In this document: positions 18,016-27,686 of the stretch, in pieces
Layout of the letters: every line of letters begins with the position of its first letter
How positions within the stretch are numbered: the stretch's first letter is position 1
NCBI RefSeq assembly: GCF_004307455.1
Contig: NZ_SEWX01000005.1
Span: 1-64,000, forward strand
DNA: 64,000 bases
Direction: 5' to 3'
Source: Aquirufa nivalisilvae
GTDB lineage: Bacteria > Bacteroidota > Bacteroidia > Cytophagales > Spirosomataceae
Translations under genes and position numbers: made by a program
Notes under the pieces: model-generated
The model's input: only the letters and a program-made list of their open reading frames with translations
What the model was told of the DNA's origin: nothing
Databases searched by the model: none

Positions 18016-19335
18016 ATGAACAAGATATTATTAGTTATAAAAAGGGAGTACTTGACTCGAGTAAGCAAGAAATCTTTTTGGATAGCCTCCTTAGTAGCCC
18101 CATTGTTATTAACAGCTATTTATGCAGTCCCTATTTGGTTGGCTACGCGCGACAAAGAAGTAAAACAAGTAGCTATTTGGGACGGAAGTGGATTATTTGA
18201 GCAAAAAGATTTGGCAGATAAAGAAATCGCTTTTCAATTATTGAAGGGGGATGTTTCCCAAATTAAGAAAACCTTTGATAAACAAGGTTTTGATGCTTTT
18301 GCGGCCATTCCAGTGGATATTTTAAAGAACCCTCAAGGCCTGAAAATTTATTCAGAGAAGAATTTGAGCTTGTCATTGAAGAATGATATTGAGCGAATGG
18401 TTCAAGATAAAGTACGAGAGATTTTGCTACGTAATGCGGGTATTTCAACGGTAAAATACAAGGAAACTCAAGTAGACATCTCCAGTGATACCATTACTGT
18501 TTCTAAGCAAGGTGCCGAGACGACTTCTAGTTCGGGTGGAGCCATGATTCTGGCAGCCATCTTAGGCTTTTTATTGTACTTAACCTTATTACTTTACGGC
18601 TCTCAGGTGATGAATGGGGTTATAGAAGAGAAGAGTAGCCGGATTATTGAAGTTATTATTTCATCTATTAAGCCATACCAATTAATGTTGGGTAAGATAT
18701 TGGGAGTAGGTATGGTGGGATTGACCCAGTTTTTGCTCTGGATTGTATTAACAGTGGGCTTATCCACAGCTACAAGTAAGTTGTACAATGCCCCTTCTAG
18801 AATGGCTACAGTTGCTAATTCTAGCCATTCTGAAGAGTTGAAGAAAAGTGTTGCCAAGGCTGAGTCGAGCACACAGCCTATGGAAGAATTAAACAAAGTG
18901 ATTGAAAGTACTAATATCCCTTTGATTTTAGGCTCTTTCTTCTTCTACTTTTTGTTTGGGTATTTACTTTATAGCTCTTTATTTGCGGCCATTGGCTCAG
19001 CTGTAGAAAGTGCAGCAGAGGCCCAACAATTCACATTTCCTGTGATGATTCCTATTATTTTAGCTTTCATTTTGGCTCAGTTTACCATGCAAGATCCCGA
19101 TAGTAATATTGCATTTTGGGCCTCAATTATACCATTTACATCACCCATCAATATGATGGTTCGTTTACCTTATGGAGTTCCAGCTTGGGAGATTGTACTT
19201 TCTATGATCTTATTAGTGGGAGGATTCTTGGCTTGCAGTTGGTTATCTTCTCGTATATATCGAGTAGGTATTTTGATGTATGGCAAAAAAATGACTTGGA
19301 AAGAAATTAGTAAATGGGTGTTTTATAAAGGGTAA
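18016..19335 (+). CDS. ABC-2 type transporter permease (NatB-like)
   Basis: Permease partner of the preceding ATPase. The 439-residue protein has one N-terminal membrane segment (about 20-42) and a large extracytoplasmic domain (about 45-175). A C-terminal membrane bundle of about five segments begins near 178. The motif MNGVIEEKSSRIIEVIISSIKP is typical of NatB/ABC2_membrane_3 permeases. Residues about 255-300 form a second hydrophilic insertion. A terminator lies 68 bases after the stop. Confidence 0.92.
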   Translation: MNKILLVIKREYLTRVSKKSFWIASLVAPLLLTAIYAVPIWLATRDKEVKQVAIWDGSGLFEQKDLADKEIAFQLLKGDVSQIKKTFDKQGFDAFAAIPVDILKNPQGLKIYSEKNLSLSLKNDIERMVQDKVREILLRNAGISTVKYKETQVDISSDTITVSKQGAETTSSSGGAMILAAILGFLLYLTLLLYGSQVMNGVIEEKSSRIIEVIISSIKPYQLMLGKILGVGMVGLTQFLLWIVLTVGLSTATSKLYNAPSRMATVANSSHSEELKKSVAKAESSTQPMEELNKVIESTNIPLILGSFFFYFLFGYLLYSSLFAAIGSAVESAAEAQQFTFPVMIPIILAFILAQFTMQDPDSNIAFWASIIPFTSPINMMVRLPYGVPAWEIVLSMILLVGGFLACSWLSSRIYRVGILMYGKKMTWKEISKWVFYKG

Positions 19336-19672
19336 TTAATTATTTATACTAGCATTTAATTAATAGCATTTTTTAATTCATTTAATATTTGACTCAATTT
19401 TGAAAAGCGCAGAGGAGTTCCTTCGCGCTTTTTTGTTTATATGTAGCGAAACTTATAAGCGGTATACCATTTAGTCAGTAAATAATGTAGTTAAGGTCAA
19501 TTTGTTAGCATGTAATTGTTGAGTGGAGCGAAGTATGGTTCCCTATTTACTTATTCTCAAAAAGAATTTTAAATTCCATTGTAAATCATTGAATATTAAG
19601 TATATATGTTAAAATATTACGGGAATGCCGAAAACCGAATAGAGTAGGCCACATGTTCTATCATCATTCATC
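19336..19672. other. 337-base intergenic region
   Basis: Contains the terminator of the ABC transporter unit (19403-19434). The rest is AT-rich. I see no tRNA, no open frame of note and no clear promoter pair for the gene at 19673. Confidence 0.6.
19403..19434 (+). terminator. intrinsic terminator of the ABC transporter unit
   Basis: AAAAGCGC (19403-19410) pairs with GCGCTTTT (19425-19432) around a 14-base loop and continues into a run of six Ts. Confidence 0.75.
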
Positions 19673-19945
19673 ATGGCAACTTACCTCATTGAAAGAGAAA
19701 TTCCTGGAGCAGGAAATCTTACCAACGATCAATTGAAATCCATTTCACAAACATCCTGTAGTGTATTGAATAATATGGGCCCAGAAATTAAATGGTTACA
19801 GAGTTATGTAACCAATGATAAGATATATTGTGTCTACAAAGCTCCCAATCCTGAAATGATTCTTGAGCACGCCCGCATGGGAGGCTTTCCAGCTAATTTG
19901 GTAAGCGAGGTCTTCACCATCATTGACCCTACTACGGCGGAGTAA
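19673..19945 (+). CDS. DUF4242 / SCO4226-like small protein
   Basis: A 90-residue cytoplasmic protein matching the DUF4242 pattern: MATYLIEREIPGAGNLT at the start, the middle segment IKWLQSYVTNDKIYCVYKA, and PEMILEHARMGGFPANLVSEV at the end. One family member, SCO4226 of Streptomyces, binds nickel; whether this one does is unknown. The protein is probably a ferredoxin-like alpha/beta fold. It stands alone between two regions without clear operon partners. Confidence 0.85.
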   Translation: MATYLIEREIPGAGNLTNDQLKSISQTSCSVLNNMGPEIKWLQSYVTNDKIYCVYKAPNPEMILEHARMGGFPANLVSEVFTIIDPTTAE

Positions 19946-20048
19946 ATTATCAAAGTGAGAATTTCTAGTTCGGAAGGGAAGATTATCTTTTCTCCCCTGT
20001 TAATTTATATGCCATTAGAATATTTTTTTTACAGGAATCCTATGTAAT

Positions 20049-20720
20049 TTGGGCATTCAATTTGCTCACCATAATCGTTGTTTATTGGATAATTATTTCA
20101 CCATCTTGATCGATTTCATTGGAACATTTGCCTTTGCTGTCAGTGGTATTCGATTGGCTTCAGGGAAGCAAATAGACTGGTTCGGAGCCTATATCATTGG
20201 GCTCGTTACCGCAATAGGTGGAGGAACAGTCCGCGATTTATTATTGGGTATTCGACCTTTTTGGATGCTGGATGGGCGTTATTTTTTGACAACTGCTATT
20301 GCTTTGTTGGCTGTGCTACTTCTGAAAAGTCAATTGGTCAAATGGTGGAATACCTTGTTTCTTTTTGATGCGATTGGTTTAGGCCTAGTTACCATTGTAG
20401 GTATAAGCAAATCCATGGACGCTCATTTACCTTTTTGGGTATGTATTGTCATGGGAACCATCACAGGTTCAGTAGGGGGCTTGTTGAGAGATGTTTTATT
20501 GAATGAAGTCCCACTCTTATTAAGAAAGGATATTTATGCGCTGGCATGTGTTGCTGGTGGATTGGTCTATTTCGCTTGTCAATATTTCGACTTCTCCGTT
20601 CCAATAACGGAGTTAATTGCTGCATCTGTTGTCATTACCGTGAGAATACTTGCCTTCCGATTTCATTTACATTTACCCGTTTTGAATTCGATGGATTCCA
20701 ATCAGGTGAATAAGCCTTAA
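20049..20720 (+). CDS. trimeric intracellular cation (TRIC) channel family / UPF0126 membrane protein
   Basis: A membrane protein with about seven segments in two repeats of three. The family signature GTFAFAVSGI and the glycine-rich GGGTVRDLLLG recur in the second half as GGLLRDVLLNEVP. Prokaryotic TRIC proteins are homotrimeric cation channels; the physiological role in bacteria is unclear. No ATG precedes the first membrane segment, so the start is a TTG: 20049, 20085 or 20106 are all possible. The longest is given, but the first 12-19 residues are not conserved-looking and a shorter protein is quite likely. Confidence 0.85.
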   Translation: MGIQFAHHNRCLLDNYFTILIDFIGTFAFAVSGIRLASGKQIDWFGAYIIGLVTAIGGGTVRDLLLGIRPFWMLDGRYFLTTAIALLAVLLLKSQLVKWWNTLFLFDAIGLGLVTIVGISKSMDAHLPFWVCIVMGTITGSVGGLLRDVLLNEVPLLLRKDIYALACVAGGLVYFACQYFDFSVPITELIAASVVITVRILAFRFHLHLPVLNSMDSNQVNKP

Positions 20721-20934
20721 TACGAACAAATTTATCTGAGGAGTATCGGTTGTTGTAGATTGTTAAGGAGAGCAATGTTTGGGTGTTTGTAATGGTTTGA
20801 TATTGAAATACTTTTGATAAATAATTAGTATTTAAAATTAATTCTTACATTGTCATTTCATTTCTCGGTGTATTTATACCTTCTTAGTATGGTTAAGTTT
20901 GAAATGTCTTCTACCTCTCAAACCTTCTCAAATT

Positions 20935-22107
20935 ATGACAAAGCCAACAACTACCAGAATTGCGTCCATTGATTTATTAAAAGGTTTAGTCATGGTAATT
21001 ATGGCTCTTGACCATGTTAGAGACTACTTTCATTATGATGCGTTTGTGTTTGATCCAGCAGATCCTACTCAGAGTAACTTAATGTTGTTTTTCACTCGAT
21101 GGATTACGCATTTTTGTGCTCCTGCATTCAGCTTTTTGGCTGGTCTTTCAGCTTATATGTTGAGTAAGCGAAAAACAAAAGGAAAATTGTCAGTATTTCT
21201 AATCAAAAGAGGATTCTGGCTCGTATTTGCAGAATTGATTATTATCGGATTTGGTTGGTATTTTAACGTCCATTTCCCAGTATATGCTCTCTCCGTTATT
21301 TGGTCACTTGGGATAAGTATGTTGGTCTTAGCGGCTCTTATCCATTTGCCAACTTTCTATATTGGGCTAATTAGTTTATCGCTTATTCTATTTCACAATC
21401 TTTTAGATAACCTGCATTTTCCAGGAAGTGTGATTTGGTCCATTTTACATGAACAACAATTTTATACGATATCTTCTCAAATTCAATTGATGGTCGTGTA
21501 TCCCCTTATTCCTTGGATAGGCGTTATGGCATTGGGATATTGTATAGGAAGTGCCTATCAATCAACTGTAGATGCTCAAAAACGGAAGGTTTATTTTACT
21601 TTTTTGGGCATCATTTCCATCGTACTATTTGTGATACTTCGTTGGACTAATTGGTATGGGGATCCGAATCCATTTCAGCAGTATTCAACCTTATCACAAG
21701 ACTTGATTTCATTTTTTAATCCTTCTAAATACCCACCATCTTTACAGTACTTGTTGATGACTTTGGGAGCAAGTTTCTTGTTTTTGGCATACTCGGAAAA
21801 ATGGAAAGGAAAGGTAGTTGACTTTTTTTGCACCTTTGGTCGTGTACCTTTTTTCTATTATATCCTTCATATCTATGTTATTCACTTAATTGCCTTGCTT
21901 TTTGCTGAGCTTTCAGGATTTGGTTGGCAAAAGATGATTTTATCTACTTGGATTGGATTTGAACCTAATTTGCAGGGATATGGGTTTAGCTTGTGGGTTG
22001 TTTATGTCATATGGATCGCCCTGATACTGGGATTATACCCACTATGTAAGAAGTTTGATCAATATAAGTTAGATCACAAAGAAATGTGGTGGTTAAGCTA
22101 TTTATAG
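20935..22107 (+). CDS. DUF1624 / HGSNAT-like multi-span membrane acyltransferase
   Basis: A 390-residue membrane protein with about ten segments. The N-terminus RIASIDLLKGLVMVIMALDH is the signature of the DUF1624/heparan-alpha-glucosaminide N-acetyltransferase catalytic family, in which the conserved His after the first helix (here in LDHVRD) is thought to take part in acetyl transfer across the membrane. The following segment HFCAPAFSFLAGLSAYM also fits. The substrate is unknown. The ATG at 20935 is chosen; an in-frame TTG at 20899 would add a non-conserved tail. It is convergent with the ArsC-like gene, 4 bases apart. Confidence 0.88.
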   Translation: MTKPTTTRIASIDLLKGLVMVIMALDHVRDYFHYDAFVFDPADPTQSNLMLFFTRWITHFCAPAFSFLAGLSAYMLSKRKTKGKLSVFLIKRGFWLVFAELIIIGFGWYFNVHFPVYALSVIWSLGISMLVLAALIHLPTFYIGLISLSLILFHNLLDNLHFPGSVIWSILHEQQFYTISSQIQLMVVYPLIPWIGVMALGYCIGSAYQSTVDAQKRKVYFTFLGIISIVLFVILRWTNWYGDPNPFQQYSTLSQDLISFFNPSKYPPSLQYLLMTLGASFLFLAYSEKWKGKVVDFFCTFGRVPFFYYILHIYVIHLIALLFAELSGFGWQKMILSTWIGFEPNLQGYGFSLWVVYVIWIALILGLYPLCKKFDQYKLDHKEMWWLSYL

Positions 22108-22111
22108 CACA

Positions 22112-22462
22112 TTATTTACTTAACCAAGCATGCATTTTTTCTTCGTCAAATCCTGCTAAAATTCTTTCTCCATCGACTAAAATGGGTCTTTTGATAGCAG
22201 ATGTTTTTTGTTGAAGAAATTCAAAAAGGCTATCTGGATTTTCTAAGCTTTTTTTAGTGACATCATCTAATTGCTTATACGTACTTCCATTTTTATTTAA
22301 TACCGTGGCTGGGCCAAGTTTTTCTAAAAAGAGAGACAGCGTTTCAGGGGAGATGCCTTTCTTTTTGTAATCATGAAATTCGTAAGAAACGCCTTGATTT
22401 ATTAAAAAATCAAAGGCCTTTTTCATGGTATTGCAAGCTGGTATTCCGTAAATGGTGATCAT
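22112..22462 (-). CDS. ArsC/Spx family protein (YffB-like)
   Basis: A 116-residue thioredoxin-fold protein. It starts MITIYGIPACNTMKKAFDFL; the single cysteine of the motif CNTM is at residue 10, and the C-terminal part SAIKRPILVDGERILAGFDEE carries the conserved RP of the family. Absence of a CxxC pair and the CNT motif place it with the YffB/ArsC-like group rather than with Spx regulators. True arsenate reductase activity is not shown; there are no arsenic genes around it, although an ArsR-type regulator lies 1.9 kb to the right. It is divergent from fumC. Confidence 0.88.
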   Translation of the reverse strand: MITIYGIPACNTMKKAFDFLINQGVSYEFHDYKKKGISPETLSLFLEKLGPATVLNKNGSTYKQLDDVTKKSLENPDSLFEFLQQKTSAIKRPILVDGERILAGFDEEKMHAWLSK

Positions 22463-22509
22463 GTTAGCTATTTATTTTAAAAAGGTGTGCGACTTGTTTG
22501 ATTTGGTGG

Positions 22510-22517
22510 TATTTTTG
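22510..22517 (+). promoter_or_regulatory. candidate -7 element of the fumC promoter
   Basis: TATTTTTG is an exact TAnnTTTG match, giving a leader of about 31 bases before the fumC ATG at 22552. A TTG at the canonical distance is lacking, so only half of the promoter is supported. Confidence 0.4.
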
Positions 22518-22551
22518 TTTTTTCCTTACAAATTTAACACAAAGCTACCTT

Positions 22552-23955
22552 ATGGAGTACAGAATAGAAAAAGATACGATGGGTCAGGTGAAAGTACCTG
22601 CACACGTGTATTGGGGTGCACAAACCCAACGTTCCATTGAGAATTTTCCCATTGCTCAAGACATCAATAAAATGCCTAAAGAGATTATTCGTGCATTTGC
22701 TTACTTGAAAAAAGCAGCTGCAATCACGAATTTCGAAGCTGGGGTTTTGGATGAATCTAAAAAAGATCTTATTGCCAAAGTTTGTGATGAAATTTTGGAA
22801 GGTCAATGGGCAGATCAATTCCCATTGGTCGTTTGGCAAACAGGTTCAGGTACGCAATCCAATATGAATTGCAATGAGGTAATAGCCTACCGAGCGCATG
22901 TTTTGCAAGGTGGAAATTTGATGGATGAGAAGAAAGTGGTACATCCCAACGACGATGTAAATAAATCCCAGTCATCGAATGACACTTTCCCAACGGCTAT
23001 GCACATTGCCGCCTATCAAATTTTGATGGAAACGACTATTCCGGGCATCACTAAATTACGTGATACCTTAGCCGCTAAAGCGAAAGCATTTAAGGATGTG
23101 GTGAAGATTGGACGTACTCACTTTATGGACGCCACCCCATTGACTTTAGGACAAGAGTTTTCGGGATATGTATCTCAGTTGAACCATGGTTTAAAGGCCA
23201 TCAATAATACCTTAGATCACTTGAGCGAATTAGCTTTGGGTGGAACAGCAGTAGGAACGGGAATCAATACTCCAGCAGGCTATTCTGAGAACGTGGCGAA
23301 GCACATTGCTACGCTGACTGGATTGCCATTCAGAACGGCTGAAAACAAGTTTGAAGCCTTGGCGGCACATGATGCCATAGTAGAAGCGCACGGAGCTTTA
23401 AAAACAGTTGCTGTGAGTCTAATGAAGATAGGTAACGATGTACGTATGTTATCTTCTGGCCCTCGTTCAGGAATTGGAGAGATTTATATTCCAGATAATG
23501 AACCAGGTTCTTCTATCATGCCAGGTAAAGTAAACCCAACTCAGTGTGAAGCTATGACGATGGTGGCAGCTCAGGTATTAGGGAATGATGTGGCCATCAA
23601 TATTGGTGGAGCTTCAGGTCATTTTGAGTTGAACGTGTTCAAGCCTGTGATGATTTATAATTTCCTACATTCAGCTCGATTGATAGGAGATGTTTGCGTT
23701 GCATTCAACGACAAGTGTGCTGTGGGTATCGAACCATTGAAGGAGAACATTCAAAAGCACGTGAATAATTCATTGATGCTAGTTACTGCATTGAATACGA
23801 AGATTGGTTATTATAAAGCGGCTGAAATTGCTCAAACTGCGCATAAAAATGGCTCTACGTTGAAGGAAACAGCGATTTCCTTGGGTTATTTAAGTGCCGA
23901 AGAGTTTGATGAGTGGGTTCGCCCTGAGAATATGGTAGGAGAAATTAATCTGTAA
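22552..23955 (+). CDS. fumC: class II fumarate hydratase
   Basis: Converts fumarate to L-malate in the TCA cycle without an iron-sulfur cluster. The 467-residue protein has the N-terminal [27 protein letters not shown], the GSGTQSNMN substrate block, [16 protein letters not shown], and the fumarase/aspartase signature [11 protein letters not shown]. The start at 22552 ([11 protein letters not shown]) is chosen because the family begins here; the frame is open 54 bases further upstream but that part lies in the promoter. A bidirectional terminator follows at 24000-24028. Confidence 0.97.
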   Translation: MEYRIEKDTMGQVKVPAHVYWGAQTQRSIENFPIAQDINKMPKEIIRAFAYLKKAAAITNFEAGVLDESKKDLIAKVCDEILEGQWADQFPLVVWQTGSGTQSNMNCNEVIAYRAHVLQGGNLMDEKKVVHPNDDVNKSQSSNDTFPTAMHIAAYQILMETTIPGITKLRDTLAAKAKAFKDVVKIGRTHFMDATPLTLGQEFSGYVSQLNHGLKAINNTLDHLSELALGGTAVGTGINTPAGYSENVAKHIATLTGLPFRTAENKFEALAAHDAIVEAHGALKTVAVSLMKIGNDVRMLSSGPRSGIGEIYIPDNEPGSSIMPGKVNPTQCEAMTMVAAQVLGNDVAINIGGASGHFELNVFKPVMIYNFLHSARLIGDVCVAFNDKCAVGIEPLKENIQKHVNNSLMLVTALNTKIGYYKAAEIAQTAHKNGSTLKETAISLGYLSAEEFDEWVRPENMVGEINL

Positions 23956-23999
23956 TTAGCTCTTAAATACGCGATTCTCAGCGATTTATATTAAAAATG

Positions 24000-24028
24000 C
24001 CCTATACGTTGCGTATAGGGTATTTTTT
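24000..24028 (+). terminator. terminator between convergent fumC and YCII-like genes
   Basis: CCCTATACG TTG CGTATAGGG is a perfect 9-bp stem (24000-24020) followed by TATTTTTT. It serves fumC on the plus strand; its dyad also falls just after the minus-strand gene ending at 24035. Confidence 0.85.
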
Positions 24029-24034
24029 GTGCTA

Positions 24035-24370
24035 TTAAGCCATTTCACGTAATTCTATACTGTAAAAAGGGCTAACAAAGGGAAAACTGTTAGCAATTCT
24101 CTGGGCTTCTTCCCAGTCGGATAATATGAGAGTAACAATCTGGGAAATTTCTCCACCGTCAATTTGATTGATCAATTTTGAATCCAATTTTCCAGCTGCC
24201 GTGAGGTGTAGTTGTTGACCTGAAAATTTCTGATACAACATGTCCTCATAACTAGATTTTAATCCTTTCAGCCAGGTTCTAATTTGCTCTAATTCCTCTT
24301 CTGTGGCGAGTGAATTTTCACCTGAAATTCCTGCTACTGGTCCCCGAATGATGATGACAAATCGTTTCAT
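24035..24370 (-). CDS. YCII-related domain protein
   Basis: A 111-residue cytoplasmic protein resembling the YCII/DGPF-type ferredoxin-like fold: MKRFVIIIRGPVAG at the start, a middle helix TEEELEQIRTWLKGLKSSYEDMLYQ, then GGEISQIVTLILSDWEEAQRIANSFPF and the final strand PFYSIELREM. Members are small enzymes or sensors of mostly unknown role. It lies 21 bases downstream of an ArsR-type regulator gene and is probably co-transcribed with it, as is common for YCII proteins and SRPBCC/ArsR genes. Confidence 0.75.
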   Translation of the reverse strand: MKRFVIIIRGPVAGISGENSLATEEELEQIRTWLKGLKSSYEDMLYQKFSGQQLHLTAAGKLDSKLINQIDGGEISQIVTLILSDWEEAQRIANSFPFVSPFYSIELREMA

Positions 24371-24391
24371 TAAATTAGTATTATTCTAAGA

Positions 24392-24751
24392 TTAAAATTC
24401 GCTTTGAAATTTCTCAAAGGGATTACTTTCAGTTTTGATTTTTGGTCTTTGGCTTCGCTCTCTTGGGGCAGATTTGGGCTTTTCTATGGCAGTGCCTAGG
24501 AGAGGAGCTAACCAGTTTTGTATGACATGTAAGGCTTCCTTTTCTAAGGAATAATAGATGAATACACCGTTCCGGCGGGTGCTAACTAAACCAGCTTCTT
24601 TGAGCACAGATAAGTGCCTGGAAATGGTAGGTGCAGCATAGTTGAATTGTTCAAAAATGGTACTAGCAGGCAGCTCACCTTCCTTCAAAAGCTCCACAAT
24701 CTTTCTCCTCGATTCATCACCTAATGCTTTGGCTATAGACTCTACTTGCAT
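24392..24751 (-). CDS. ArsR family transcriptional regulator
   Basis: A 119-residue winged-helix repressor. The N-terminal 85 residues fit the ArsR fold: IAKALGDESRRKIVELLKEGELPASTIFEQF, the recognition helix APTISRHLSVLKEAGLVSTRRNG, and the wing VFIYYSLE. There is no ELCVCDL-type metal site, so it is more like the SdpR-type regulators that control neighbouring small genes. The C-terminal 35 residues are basic and disordered-looking. It probably autoregulates through the small palindrome GCTAATTTAGC (24770-24780) just upstream. Confidence 0.9.
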   Translation of the reverse strand: MQVESIAKALGDESRRKIVELLKEGELPASTIFEQFNYAAPTISRHLSVLKEAGLVSTRRNGVFIYYSLEKEALHVIQNWLAPLLGTAIEKPKSAPRERSQRPKIKTESNPFEKFQSEF

Positions 24752-24753
24752 AT

Positions 24754-24784
24754 TAAAATTATCTATTTAGCTAATTTAGCACAA
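24754..24784 (-). promoter_or_regulatory. candidate arsR-type promoter with a palindromic operator
   Basis: On the minus strand TTG (24782-24784), 20 bases, then TAATTTTA (24754-24761). The spacer contains GCTAATTTAGC (24770-24780), a perfect 5-1-5 palindrome suited to an ArsR-type repressor. The -7 box would place the start point almost on the ATG, so the assignment is tentative. Confidence 0.35.
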
Positions 24785-25053
24785 TTCAACGTATTATCCA
24801 AAAGCGGTATTTAATGAGAATAGGGAAGGCTTATTTAGTTCTTTAAACAATTAATTATCTATCAGGCTAAGTATATTTCGCTATAATGCTAATTAGTTGT
24901 TTATATTGATAATTATAATTATACAAATTGCTAATAATGATTTATTTGATGCTAAAGCTAATTTGATAGAAATTTCAAATAAAGTCATGAGTCTTTGTTG
25001 AATTCAATTTCTATAATTCCGTCGTTATGTTCTGAAGTGATAATGGATTGGCT

Positions 25054-25085
25054 AAAAAAATACCCCAGAATTTCTTCTGAGGTAT
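25054..25085 (-). terminator. intrinsic terminator of murF-alr
   Basis: On the minus strand ATACCTCAGAA GAAA TTCTGGGGTAT forms an 11-bp stem with one mismatch, followed by TTTTTTTA. Confidence 0.8.
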
Positions 25086-25137
25086 CAAGTATATATAGCA
25101 AGTTGAATATTAAGAACGAATGGATATTTAGCAGAAA

Positions 25138-27594
25138 TTAGTTTTTAACATAGACTCTTTTAACGCGTTCGCTGATGTTAGTCATGAGTTCATATGGAAT
25201 CGTTTTCGCTTGATGAGCCAAATCAGTTAATTGTATTTTTCCACCAAAGGCAATAGCCTCATCTCCTTCCTTCACAAGGGGTAAATGGCTGATATCTACC
25301 ATGCACATATCCATGCAAATAGCACCCACTGTGGGGCACAAATACCCATTGATTTCAAACATACCTTTACCCATTCCAAGGCTTCTAGCATAACCATCAG
25401 CATAGCCTAAAGCCAGGGTGGCGATGCGTCCGTTCGACTTTAATTTACCCTTTCTACCATAGCCTATGGTTTCATTTTTCTTGATGTCTTTGATCTGTGA
25501 AATGTATGTTTTTAAGGTTAAGACATTTTCTAAGGACTTCTTTTCTATTTTATTTTCTGAAATTCCATATAAACTGATACCTAATCGGACCATTTCATAC
25601 CTTGCAGAAGGGTAATTTTTAATGGCTGCAGAATTAGCAATATGTCGCAAAGGGGTATATCCCAAGGTTTGAATGATCTTTTGGGTCATTTTCTCAAATA
25701 AATCCACTTGTTTTTCTGTGAATTTTTGATGTTTGGGCGATTCGGAAGCTACTAAATGACTTAACATACTCGCTACCCAAACTTGTGGCATACTGGCTAT
25801 CTTTTTAGTTAATTCTTTGCATTGATCAGGACTAAAACCAAGTCGTTTCATACCTGTATCTAGTTTTAGATGAATTTTGATGCTTTTATTATGTGCATGA
25901 CTATATTCGTCTATGGCTTCCAGCATGGTCATGGAATAAACTTCTGGTTCTAGCGCATAATTGCTTAGCGTATCTAACTCTCCAATTTGTGGATTCATGA
26001 CCATAATGGGGCAATAAATGCCATTTTTACGCAATTGTACTCCTTCATCGGTGTAAGCAACGGTTAGGTAATCTATTCCTTGTTGTTGCAATACTTGAGC
26101 AATCTCTACAGCACCAGCTCCATAGGCAAATGCTTTGACCATTACCATGAGTTTGGTATCAGGTCCTATGGTTTCTTTAAAGTAGGTAAGGTTATTCTGT
26201 AAAGCGTCTAAATTGACTTCTAATTTAGTACAATGGGTCTTGGTCTCTAAAAGCTGAGTTATTTGTTCAAAATTAAATTTACGCGCTCCTTTTAATAGGA
26301 CTACAGCATCACTAATTTGATTTAAGATGCCACTACCAATGAGATCTTCGGTATTATAAAATACTTCAATTTCCTTGAATGCGTCTTGGTATTTAATCAA
26401 GTGATCCCCGACACCAATTAGTTGATCAATTTTTTGTGATTGAATCAATGTAGCGATTTTGGGATATAATTCGGGTGCAGGGATACCGGCTTCAATGAAG
26501 TCACTAATGATTAAAACACGCTTTTTATGTTCATATTTCTTCAAAAGGGGTAAAGCCAATTGTAAACCATCCAAATCGTTATTATACGAATCATCGATGA
26601 TCTGGTTATTCCTGAGTCCTTCTTTGATTTCCAAGCGCATAGAAATCGGACGAATCCATTTGGTTCGAGCTTGAATTTCTTCAACACTCAATCCTGCCAC
26701 ATGCGCCATAATGAGGCAATGACACAGGTTTTCCAAATAGGCTTCATCGGTCAGTTCTGTTTTGACATCTAAGAACGCTTCACTTTGTGCCGGTTTTTTA
26801 ATCCGTATATGGGTTTCTTTAGGACTTATTTTCCAATAAACATACATGCAGTTAGCCAAATCTTCCGTACTCCATGCTATGAGTTCAGCTTGTGGATTAA
26901 TGGATTGCATTTCTGATTTTATAACATCCTGTTCGATGTTTTTACGTCGATAGACCAATTTTTCTACATGAGCAAATAGTTGCAGCTTCTCTTGTAGTTT
27001 TTGATGATCTGATTCAAAATTTTGGCCATGGGCTTCTCCAAAATGCGTGAATATTCCCCAGGTAGGTTGAATGATTTTTTCAATGCGTTGCATTTCCCCA
27101 ACTCGAGAAATGCCAGCTTCAAAAATGGCAATCTGATGTTGGGCTTTTAAGCCCCATACAGATAATGGAACCCCGATTTGAGAGTTGAAACTTTTGGGAC
27201 TTTTAACGATGGAAAATTTAGTTTGCAATAAGGTTGCTAACCATTCTTTACAGGTGGTTTTTCCATTAGAACCGGTAATGCCAATAACAGGAATAGAAAA
27301 ACTTTTACGATGAATACGAGCTATTTCTTGTAGACAATTGATGCTATTATCAACGACCCAAAAATCAGCTTGAGTCCATTTTTTTGCTTTTTCTGCCAAT
27401 AAACCAGACCAAGCATCGCTTTCAACAATAAATTCTCGGATGCCTAAATGGTATAAAGGCTCAATGTATTGATGTCCATCATGATGTACCCCTCTTACGG
27501 CAAAAAAGGCCGTTTGTTGAGGTAAATAGATTTGACGGCTATCAAGACTAAGTATGCTTGATTTTAATTGTGTGGGCGATGAAAAATGAATCAT
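25138..27594 (-). CDS. murF-alr: bifunctional MurF ligase / alanine racemase
   Basis: An 818-residue fusion of two peptidoglycan enzymes. Residues about 1-450 are MurF (UDP-N-acetylmuramoyl-tripeptide:D-Ala-D-Ala ligase), with the P-loop GSNGKT at 108-113, the ligase signature EAGISRVGEM and a C-terminal domain. Residues about 455-818 are alanine racemase: the TKLEVNLDALQNNL start, the PLP lysine in KAFAYGAG, HLKLDTGMKRLGF, and the catalytic tyrosine block RLGISLYG. The second half makes D-alanine, a precursor of the first half's substrate. The fusion is well known in Bacteroidota. The ATG at 27594 is used in preference to an in-frame TTG at 27615. It starts 35 bases after the pgk terminator. 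Confidence 0.96.
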   Translation of the reverse strand: MIHFSSPTQLKSSILSLDSRQIYLPQQTAFFAVRGVHHDGHQYIEPLYHLGIREFIVESDAWSGLLAEKAKKWTQADFWVVDNSINCLQEIARIHRKSFSIPVIGITGSNGKTTCKEWLATLLQTKFSIVKSPKSFNSQIGVPLSVWGLKAQHQIAIFEAGISRVGEMQRIEKIIQPTWGIFTHFGEAHGQNFESDHQKLQEKLQLFAHVEKLVYRRKNIEQDVIKSEMQSINPQAELIAWSTEDLANCMYVYWKISPKETHIRIKKPAQSEAFLDVKTELTDEAYLENLCHCLIMAHVAGLSVEEIQARTKWIRPISMRLEIKEGLRNNQIIDDSYNNDLDGLQLALPLLKKYEHKKRVLIISDFIEAGIPAPELYPKIATLIQSQKIDQLIGVGDHLIKYQDAFKEIEVFYNTEDLIGSGILNQISDAVVLLKGARKFNFEQITQLLETKTHCTKLEVNLDALQNNLTYFKETIGPDTKLMVMVKAFAYGAGAVEIAQVLQQQGIDYLTVAYTDEGVQLRKNGIYCPIMVMNPQIGELDTLSNYALEPEVYSMTMLEAIDEYSHAHNKSIKIHLKLDTGMKRLGFSPDQCKELTKKIASMPQVWVASMLSHLVASESPKHQKFTEKQVDLFEKMTQKIIQTLGYTPLRHIANSAAIKNYPSARYEMVRLGISLYGISENKIEKKSLENVLTLKTYISQIKDIKKNETIGYGRKGKLKSNGRIATLALGYADGYARSLGMGKGMFEINGYLCPTVGAICMDMCMVDISHLPLVKEGDEAIAFGGKIQLTDLAHQAKTIPYELMTNISERVKRVYVKN

Positions 27595-27628
27595 GTATGG
27601 AGGACAAATTGGCAATTAGCTAAAATAC

Positions 27629-27658
27629 AAAAAGGCGAGGAATACTTCCCTCGCCTTT
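27629..27658 (-). terminator. intrinsic terminator of pgk
   Basis: On the minus strand AAAGGCGAGG GAAGTATT CCTCGCCTTT is a perfect 10-bp stem (27631-27658) followed by more Ts. It lies between the pgk stop and the murF-alr start. Confidence 0.85.
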
Positions 27659-27686
27659 AACGCTATTTTATATAATTATATTGGTA

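Larger units (their letters stand above)
24752..25137. other. 386-base intergenic region
   Basis: Very AT-rich. It holds a possible ArsR operator at the left end and the murF-alr terminator at 25054-25085. The middle has no open frame or RNA gene that I can support. Confidence 0.6.

Noticed and set aside
19336..19672. tRNA or structural RNA in the 337-base gap
   Set aside because: No cloverleaf, no T-loop GTTCRANNC-like sequence and no conserved RNA core was found by eye.
22112..22462. arsenate resistance locus with the ArsR gene at 24392
   Set aside because: The ArsC-like protein is of the YffB type, the ArsR lacks the arsenic site and lies beyond fumC, and no arsenite pump is present.
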